DNA from: Rhodococcus sp. IITR03
GTDB taxonomy: Bacteria > Actinomycetota > Actinomycetes > Mycobacteriales > Mycobacteriaceae
DNA length: 6,270 bases
Direction: 5' to 3'
Assembly (NCBI GenBank): GCA_001017865.1
Contig: LATQ01000140.1
Location: 1 to 6,270, forward strand
Shown here: piece after piece, positions 1 to 6,270 of the stretch
Layout: each line of letters begins with the position of its first letter
Position numbering within the stretch: position 1 is the stretch's first letter
Program-made: the position numbers and the translations under genes
Notes under the pieces: generated by a model
Databases searched by the model: none
Told to the model about the DNA's origin: nothing
Seen by the model: the letters and a program-made list of their open reading frames with translations, nothing else

Positions 1-650
1 GCCGACGTCGCGCGCGTTCGAGACCGAGCGTCGTAGCTGCCGGTCGGACGGGGAGACGGCCAGATCCCCGACGCGAATCCCTTCGCATGGTCGGAGCCGA
101 GCCGATGATCGCGCGGACCGTCCAGAGCGACGACCGTCGCGCACCGCTCGACGAGCTCGATCGTCGGGACGAAGCCGTCGTGGAAGAGCGGGTTGGGGAG
201 CAGGTCGCGGGGAGGATAGTTCGAGGTCAGGACGAGACGCGTGCGGCGACCGAGCAGTGCGGGGAACAACCGGGCGACGAACGTGCCGTCCGCCGGATCG
301 TGGACGTGGAATTCGTCGAAGCACACGAGCTCGGCGCGACCGATCAGGTGATCGAGTGCGGCGTCGAGATCGAAGCGGTGCCGTCGGAGCTCGACGTGCA
401 GGTCGCGGAAGAACTCGTGGAAGTGGACGCGGAGCTTGTTCCGTCCGGGATAGGCCGAGAAGTACACGTCGGCGAGCCAGCTCTTGCCGCGCCCGGGCGG
501 GCCCCACAGGTAGACGTTCGGGCGCTCGGGATGACACAGCTGCTCGACGGCGTCGTGTTGCGCGGGATCGAGCACGAACCCCCGGCTGCGCGCGGCCTCG
601 TCGAACACGGTGCGGGGGACGGGGTTCGGCATGGCGGTGTTCGGCGACAT
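1..650 (-). CDS. zapE: ZapE/AFG1-family P-loop ATPase, C-terminus cut by window edge, one frameshift
   Basis: Translating the minus strand from ATG at 650 gives an AAA-type ATPase. The Walker A motif GPPGRGKS is at about residues 50-57, the Walker B-like VCFDEFHVHD at about 110-119, and a sensor-1-like LTSNYPPRDL at about 145. The following block, GFVPTIELVERC, is typical of the AFG1/ZapE family. Family members are linked to division-ring regulation in Gammaproteobacteria and to membrane-protein turnover in mitochondria; the actinobacterial role is not settled. ATG 650 is chosen because AGGA lies 6 nt upstream (minus strand). After residues FASGIW (near 60) the frame becomes unlike the family, but adding one base to the two-C run at 60-61 gives AVSPSDRQLRRSVSNARDVG, a more credible continuation. 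The gene runs off the left edge, so about a third is missing. Family call is strong; the symbol is by homology. Confidence 0.88.
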   Translation of the reverse strand, partial: MSPNTAMPNPVPRTVFDEAARSRGFVLDPAQHDAVEQLCHPERPNVYLWGPPGRGKSWLADVYFSAYPGRNKLRVHFHEFFRDLHVELRRHRFDLDAALDHLIGRAELVCFDEFHVHDPADGTFVARLFPALLGRRTRLVLTSNYPPRDLLPNPLFHDGFVPTIELVERCATVVALDGPRDHRLGSDHAKGFASGIWPSPRPTGSYDARSRTRATS

Positions 651-684
651 GCGGTTCCTGCGTCGGCGCACCCTCACGGCCGAG

Positions 685-702
685 ACTCTATCATCGTAGA
701 GT
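685..702. promoter_or_regulatory. Inverted repeat ACTCTA-N6-TAGAGT in the zapE/tetR divergent promoter region
   Basis: Six-base arms (685-690 and 697-702) form a perfect inverted repeat with a 6-bp spacer, and the right arm overlaps the GTG start of the tetR gene at 701. Read on the minus strand, the left arm is TAGAGT, which fits the actinobacterial -10 form TAnnnT. A weak -35 (GTGAAG, minus strand, 708-713) lies 17 bp away, about 35 nt ahead of the zapE ATG. On the plus strand TATCAT (689-694) would put the tetR start of transcription at or near its GTG. TetR regulators commonly bind such palindromes and repress themselves; that this one does is inference. Confidence 0.45.
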
Positions 703-1301
703 GACGACTTCACCCGAACGTCCCTCCCGGCGCACGGCCATCAGCGATGCCGCCCTCGAACTCGCCGCCCGTGGCGGCAACCACGCGGTGACGCACACGG
801 CCATCGACGTGCACCTCGGCCTGCCGAAGGGCTCGACCTCCTACTACTTCCGCACCCGCCACGCGCTCGTCTCGGCTGCGATCACCCGCCTCGCCGAACG
901 GTCGCGCGCGGATTTCGCCGCGCTGTTCGACGACACGACCGGCGACCCGAGCCTCCTGCCGACCTGATCGCGCGCTATCTCGAACGCCTGCTCACTGTGC
1001 GTCGCACCGATGTGCTGGCCCGGTACGCGCTCGCGACCGACGCGCGCCTCGAACCGGAGTCTGCCGAGCGCTCGCGGCCTGCATGTTCTCGATCTCCGCG
1101 GCCACCGATCTCGTGCGGGAACTCGGTGCGCCGGAACCCGACACGGCGGGGCGCGATCTGGTGACCCTGCTCGAAGGAGTTCTGTTCGACCGCACCCACG
1201 GCGCTCGCGCCCACACGTCCTCGGATTCGGACATGGCATGGGTCGACGAGATCAGCTCGACCGTCGGTCGGTGGCTCGACGCGCTCTGCGCACAGCAGTA
1301 G
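701..1301 (+). pseudogene. TetR/AcrR-family transcriptional regulator, interrupted by two 1-nt frameshifts
   Basis: The N-terminus from GTG 701 holds a TetR helix-turn-helix: TAISDAALELAARGG (about 12-26), then THTAIDVHLGLPKGSTSYYF (about 31-50). The literal frame stops at 965-967. The protein clearly continues one frame over (DLIARYLERLLTVRRTDVLA, from 961) and again in a third frame from about 1074 (LAACMFSISAATDLVREL), ending with TAG at 1299-1301. Restoring one base near 959-961 (CTG CCG GAC CTG) and one near 1069-1071 (GAG CGC CTC GCG) gives an uninterrupted protein of about 200 residues, the usual TetR length. No Shine-Dalgarno site precedes GTG 701, consistent with a leaderless mRNA. 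The C-terminal ligand domain is not recognisable to a known effector. As written the gene is broken, but both breaks look like lost bases in short G/C runs, so it is probably intact in the organism. Confidence 0.85.
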
Positions 1302-1340
1302 GTGGCGTTCGACCGCTCGGGACGTCCATGGGTGGTTGCG

Positions 1341-2618
<1,278 letters not shown>

Positions 2619-2632
2619 ACCGGCGAGTGGTT

Positions 2633-2661
2633 TTGACAACCTCGACGTGGTGCAGCAGCCT
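2633..2661 (+). promoter_or_regulatory. Candidate leaderless promoter TTGACA-N17-CAGCCT for the flavodoxin-fold gene
   Basis: A perfect TTGACA -35 (2633-2638) is followed after exactly 17 bp by CAGCCT (2656-2661). That differs by one base from TAGCCT, the -10 proposed for dapA in this window. The GTG at 2668 lies 6 nt further on, where transcription would start, and no Shine-Dalgarno site precedes it. This arrangement is seen for leaderless genes in actinobacteria. The C in place of T at the first -10 position weakens the call. Confidence 0.42.
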
Positions 2662-2667
2662 GCTGAT

Positions 2668-3186
2668 GTGACGGACGAGGCTGTGGAAGACCGGGCTGGG
2701 GCGGACGAGGCAGGGCGCGGGGACGGATCCCGCACGGTGCTGGTGGTGCACCACACCCCGTCGCCGCCGACCCGCGAGATCCTCGAAGCCGTCCTGGCGG
2801 GAGCTCGGGACCCGGAGATCACGGGTGTCACCGTCCGGGCGGTCCCCGCGCTGGGCGCCACGGTTCCCGATGTGCTGGCCGCCGACGGCTTCCTGTTCGG
2901 CACGACAGCCAATTTCGGCTACATGTCGGGTGCGCTCAAGCACTTCTTCGACACGGTCTACTACCCGTGTCTCGATGCCGTCGCCGGTCGTCCCTACGGT
3001 CTGTGGGTGCACGGGAACAACGACACCGCCGGCGCTGTGGCCTCGGTTCGGCGCCTGACCACCGGCTTGGGTCTCGTGCAGGCTGCTACCGATCTCGAGA
3101 TCACCGGACCGGTCGACGCGAAGGTACGCGAGCAGTGTTACGAACTCGGCGCCATCGTCGCGGCGACCGCGGCCGGCGAGATCTGA
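2668..3186 (+). CDS. Flavodoxin-fold / NADPH-dependent FMN reductase-like protein
   Basis: The 172-residue protein opens, after a charged tail of about 22 residues, with a beta strand and phosphate loop, TVLVVHHTPSPPTREIL (23-39), as in flavodoxin/WrbA-like folds. The segment FLFGTTANFGYMSGALKHFF (75-94) is typical for the flavin-contacting loop of this superfamily. GRPYGLWVHGNNDTAGA, further on, resembles the third flavin loop. These point to a cytosolic FMN-binding oxidoreductase or electron carrier; substrate and partner cannot be told. GTG 2668 is preferred because the candidate promoter places a transcript start there; GTG 2647 and 2650 are in-frame alternatives. The frame is intact. Its stop lies only 2 nt from the stop of the opposing SRPBCC gene, so there is no room for a separate terminator. 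From memory the M. tuberculosis counterpart (Rv2771c) is annotated only as conserved hypothetical. Confidence 0.8.
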   Translation: MTDEAVEDRAGADEAGRGDGSRTVLVVHHTPSPPTREILEAVLAGARDPEITGVTVRAVPALGATVPDVLAADGFLFGTTANFGYMSGALKHFFDTVYYPCLDAVAGRPYGLWVHGNNDTAGAVASVRRLTTGLGLVQAATDLEITGPVDAKVREQCYELGAIVAATAAGEI

Positions 3187-3188
3187 CT

Positions 3189-3629
3189 TCAGCGGAAGTG
3201 TGTCTCCGTGAACGACGTGAGGCCCTTGCCGGCGGTTTCGAGGGCCATCTTCTCGGCGCGCCGCACGAGGAATCCGGGGACGGGGATCTTCGGATCGATG
3301 GTCAGCGAGAACTCGGCCGTCGTGCCGGATCCCTTGGCGGTGAGGGTGTAGGCGCCGTCCTGCTGGCGTTGCTGGCTGCTCTCCACCAGGGTCCACGACA
3401 TGGACTCGTCGCCGTTCCAGGAGTACTCGACGACCTGTTCGTCGGTGATGCCGACGATGGAGACGGTCATCCGCACGCGGTGCGGTCGTCCGTCGGGGTG
3501 GGTGGACTCGACGGTGACGGACTTGTGGGTCGACGACCACTCGGGCAGGCGTTCGACCGCGGCGAGCGCGGCCATCACCTGCTCCGGGGTTGCGTCGATG
3601 TCGAAACTCCTGGTGCTGCTGACCGCCAT
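3189..3629 (-). CDS. SRPBCC (START-like) family protein
   Basis: A 146-residue protein in the polyketide cyclase/START-like fold. It begins SSTRSFDIDATPEQVMAALA (about 4-23), the first strand and helix of the fold, followed by the strand pattern VRMTVSIVGITDEQVVEYSW. It ends with a long C-terminal helix, VRRAEKMALETAGKGLTSF, that would close the hydrophobic cavity. Members bind lipids or other hydrophobic ligands; the ligand here cannot be inferred. ATG 3629 is chosen because GGAGGG lies 3 nt upstream (minus strand); a GTG at 3665 in the same frame would add 12 residues that do not fit the fold and would overlap the putative promoter. The frame is intact. It converges with the flavodoxin-fold gene and follows the RHH gene on the same strand, 57 nt from its stop, so it may be co-transcribed or use its own promoter. 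Confidence 0.85.
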   Translation of the reverse strand: MAVSSTRSFDIDATPEQVMAALAAVERLPEWSSTHKSVTVESTHPDGRPHRVRMTVSIVGITDEQVVEYSWNGDESMSWTLVESSQQRQQDGAYTLTAKGSGTTAEFSLTIDPKIPVPGFLVRRAEKMALETAGKGLTSFTETHFR

Positions 3630-3663
3630 GCGCCCTCCGTGTCGCCCGATTGTGTGCGTCGGC

Positions 3664-3692
3664 ACTCTATCGTGCGGTGAGGTGCCTCACGC
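3664..3692 (-). promoter_or_regulatory. Putative SRPBCC promoter with an embedded inverted repeat
   Basis: On the minus strand TAGAGT (3664-3669) matches the -10 proposed for zapE, and lies about 35 nt ahead of the SRPBCC ATG. The plus strand carries GTGAGG-TG-CCTCAC at 3677-3690, a perfect 6-bp inverted repeat with a 2-bp centre, placed between this -10 and the -35 position (GCGTGA at 3687-3692, weak). The repeat could be an operator. It also overlaps the stop codon of the RHH gene, but with no T-run it is not a convincing terminator. Confidence 0.35.
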
Positions 3693-4301
3693 GTCGCTGC
3701 GCGGGTTCGTGTCGTCGGGACCTGCAGTGTCGTTGCGGCCGGCAGTGTCGTTGCGGCCGGCAGTGTCGTCCGGGCCCGCGGTGTCGGTCGGGTCGGACGG
3801 CGGTTGCTCGGTGGGTTCGGGCGAGGTGGCTTCGCCCAGCCACCCTGACGGCGCCATTCGTCGGCACGGCGCTGATAGCGCATCTGCTCCCGCAGCGCCC
3901 TGCACGGCCTGCGCCATCCAGGAATTGAGCGACAGCCCGCTCTGCTGCGCCGCTTCCTCGGCCTTGGTCTTGATCTGTTCGACGAGGCGCAGGGTCACCC
4001 GGCTGATGTCGCCGGTCATCTCTTCGAAGGACGGCGTCGGAACCTCGTGCGGGGGAGCGGGTTCGCTGTGGACGGCGAGGACGGCATCGGTGCCGTCGAG
4101 GCGCACCGTGACGGTGCGGTCGCCGAGTTCGTCGCTGATCTCGTTGGCCATGTCGGACAGTGCTGCCAGGACCGCGAGTCGGACGGGTGCGGCGATGGCG
4201 GTCGCGAGGGCGGCGGCGGTGCGTCGGGTCTGCTCGTCGCCGAGTTCGGCCGCGGAGATCACGGAGTCCGTGATGGCGGACGTGTACTTGTCGATGTCCA
4301 T
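3687..4301 (-). CDS. Orphan HicB-antitoxin-like ribbon-helix-helix protein
   Basis: Three parts are visible in 204 residues. An N-terminal helical domain ([10 protein letters not shown] to about residue 80) includes the strand RTVTVRLDG. An RHH DNA-binding segment, [20 protein letters not shown] plus [18 protein letters not shown], covers about 99-136. The tail is disordered, Pro/Asp/Thr-rich, with DTAG(R/P)(N/D) repeats (about 173-197). This arrangement matches actinobacterial proteins annotated as HicB-family antitoxin, which form dimers and often repress their own promoter. No HicA toxin gene is present, so a DNA-binding regulator is more likely than half of a toxin pair. Between about 3894 and 3837 the literal frame ([16 protein letters not shown]) looks wrong, whereas the neighbouring frame reads [20 protein letters not shown], so two compensating indels are suspected. 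The ATG at 4301 lacks a clear Shine-Dalgarno site. It diverges from thyX. Confidence 0.78.
   Translation of the reverse strand: MDIDKYTSAITDSVISAAELGDEQTRRTAAALATAIAAPVRLAVLAALSDMANEISDELGDRTVTVRLDGTDAVLAVHSEPAPPHEVPTPSFEEMTGDISRVTLRLVEQIKTKAEEAAQQSGLSLNSWMAQAVQGAAGADALSAPCRRMAPSGWLGEATSPEPTEQPPSDPTDTAGPDDTAGRNDTAGRNDTAGPDDTNPRSDA
3709..3796. repeat. 18-bp in-frame tandem repeat coding the acidic tail of the RHH protein
   Basis: Nearly five units of 18 bp. Units at 3727-3744 and 3745-3762 are identical (gtgtcgttgcggccggca). Those at 3709-3726 and 3763-3780 are diverged, and 3781-3796 is a partial copy. Because 18 is a multiple of three, the repeat encodes hexapeptides of the form [12 protein letters not shown] and can vary in copy number without breaking the frame. 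Confidence 0.85.
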
Positions 4302-4311
4302 GACGCCAGTG

Positions 4312-4353
4312 TGACGTCACGAGTGATGTCACGCAAGTGTCATCATGATGTCA
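4312..4353. promoter_or_regulatory. Probable RHH operator: four phased GTCA half-sites between the hicB-like gene and thyX
   Basis: TGACGTCA (4312-4319, perfect palindrome, extendable to GTGACGTCAC at 4311-4320), TGATGTCA (4324-4331), TGTCATCA (4338-4345) and TGATGTCA (4346-4353) are packed together just upstream of the RHH gene start. GTCA cores begin at 4316, 4328, 4339 and 4350, spacings of 12, 11 and 11 bp, about one DNA turn, so all face one side of the helix. Ribbon-helix-helix proteins of the Arc/MetJ/HicB kind bind such arrays of short half-sites and often repress themselves. The array also lies about 90 bp ahead of thyX, so it could affect both genes. Confidence 0.6.
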
Positions 4354-4378
4354 TCGATCGTCGCAGGTCGAGGCGCGT

Positions 4379-4384
4379 TAGTGT
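4379..4384 (+). promoter_or_regulatory. Possible thyX -10 element TAGTGT
   Basis: TAGTGT fits TAnnnT and lies 59 nt ahead of the thyX start, downstream of the GTCA array. The position 17 bp upstream (around 4356-4361) shows no recognisable -35. An RHH protein bound at 4312-4353 would sit over the -35 region of this promoter. Confidence 0.3.
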
Positions 4385-4443
4385 TCGGACGGAAGAGACG
4401 GCGCGTCCGGAGGATGCGCGACGACCCAGGCGAGGAGGAGACG

Positions 4444-5187
4444 ATGGCGCCCGAAGCCGCCGTTCCGAAGGTCCGGCTCATCGCCACGACGGAGTTCCAC
4501 GTCCCGACGACGTCGACTGGGACACCGACGCCGAGGGCGGGGAAGCGCTCGTCGAGTTCGCCGGTCGCGCCTGCTACCAGAGCTGGTCCAAACCGAACCC
4601 GCGCACCGCGACGAACGCCGGATATCTCCGTCACCTGCTCACCGTGGGGCACCTGTCCGTTCTCGAACACGCCACGGCGACCTTCTACATCACCGGCATC
4701 TCCCGTTCGTGCACGCACGAGCTGATCCGGCACCGGCACTTCTCGTTCTCCCAGCTGTCCCAGCGTTTCGTCGCCGACGGTGAGGTGCCCGTGGTGGTTC
4801 CGCCCGCGATCGCGGGCGATGCCGAACTCGAGGAGTTGTTCTTCGCGGCCGCGGAGCGCAGCCGCGAGGCCTATGTGGCGCTGTTGGCGGCGCTCGACGA
4901 GAAGCTCTCGCATCTTCCCGCCGGTCCGTTGCGCGCCAAGCAGGTCCGGGAGGCCGCCCGGGCGGTGCTCCCCAACGCCACGGAGACCCGCATCGTCGTC
5001 ACCGGCAACTACCGATCGTGGCGTCACTTCGTCGCCATGCGCGCGACCGAACATGCCGACGTCGAGATCCGGCGTCTCGCCGTCGAATGTGTGCGTCAGC
5101 TCGCGGATGCCGCACCGAACGCGTTCTCGGACTTCGCGATCACGAAGCTGGCCGACGGCAGCGAGATCGCAGCTCCCACGCTCGCGA

Positions 5188-5198
<11 letters not shown>
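4444..5198 (+). CDS. thyX: Flavin-dependent thymidylate synthase (ThyX), one frameshift near the N-terminus
   Basis: Makes dTMP from dUMP using methylenetetrahydrofolate, NADPH and FAD; a homotetramer unrelated to ThyA. The defining motif [13 protein letters not shown] is complete at about residues 96-108 of the reconstructed protein. Other family blocks are [56 protein letters not shown] and [20 protein letters not shown] 4444 is favoured because GAGGAGGAG ends 4 nt before it. The first residues ([20 protein letters not shown]) are in one frame and the rest ([13 protein letters not shown] onward) in another. One lost G near 4506 (CCG GAC read as CCGAC) explains this and gives about 251 residues, the length of the mycobacterial enzyme. 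As written, no single frame carries a start with this ribosome site and the active site. The 3' end merges into a 23-bp repeat. Which thymidylate synthases the organism has cannot be seen here. Confidence 0.95.

Positions 5199-6270
<1,072 letters not shown>

Noticed and set aside
87..704. Open plus-strand frame of 205 codons opposite zapE
   Set aside because: It is antisense to a clear P-loop ATPase with Walker motifs; its Glu/Val/Arg-rich translation is what the complement of a GC-rich gene gives.
701..1301. Treating the two TetR halves as two separate genes
   Set aside because: The pieces join into one protein of normal TetR length with two single-base restorations, and the second half has no start signal of its own.
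3187..3188. Bidirectional terminator between the converging genes
   Set aside because: The stops are 2 nt apart and no hairpin with a T-run is visible around them.
3677..3690. Intrinsic terminator after the RHH gene
   Set aside because: The stem is only 6 bp with a 2-nt loop and no T-run follows in the transcript direction.
3400..4314. A 304-codon plus-strand frame opposite the SRPBCC and RHH genes
   Set aside because: Ser/Ala/Val-rich shadow with no domain; both minus-strand genes have recognisable folds.
4329..5054. A 241-codon minus-strand frame opposite thyX
   Set aside because: It is the complement of ThyX, whose signature motif is complete.

Overview
The window is GC-rich actinobacterial chromosome, most likely Rhodococcus or a close relative in the Mycobacteriales. 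The evidence is the close match of DapB, ThyX and DapA to the mycobacterial proteins as I remember them, the use of GTG starts, and promoters placed for leaderless mRNAs. From memory, M. tuberculosis has the same genes in the same order (dapB, a small membrane protein, a conserved hypothetical, then thyX, dapA and rnj further on).

Layout. On the minus strand at the left edge is a truncated ZapE/AFG1-type ATPase. It diverges from a TetR-family regulator whose frame breaks twice, and an inverted repeat lies between them. Next on the plus strand come dapB, a two-span membrane protein overlapping dapB by 4 nt, and a flavodoxin-fold protein with what looks like its own leaderless promoter. Two minus-strand genes face these: a START/SRPBCC-fold protein and an orphan ribbon-helix-helix protein of the HicB-antitoxin type. 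The latter diverges from thyX across a 142-bp gap holding helically phased GTCA half-sites. After thyX comes a 23-bp tandem repeat, then dapA with a leaderless promoter. The first seven codons of the next gene, probably rnj (RNase J), start inside the dapA stop codon.

Function. dapA and dapB encode the first two committed steps from aspartate semialdehyde to diaminopimelate and lysine. thyX makes dTMP. The block is mainly housekeeping metabolism with a few small regulatory and accessory genes between.

Sequence quality. Six of the nine well-covered genes carry 1-2 nt frame disturbances, ten in all. Most look like one base lost from a short G or C run, and three fall in the last 120 bp of dapA. 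This pattern across conserved genes points to uncorrected sequencing or assembly errors rather than pseudogenes. Coordinates below follow the reconstructed genes, and each break is stated. I found no convincing new multi-gene system. The most interesting biology is the hicB-like/thyX operator region, the 23-bp repeat and the leaderless promoters.
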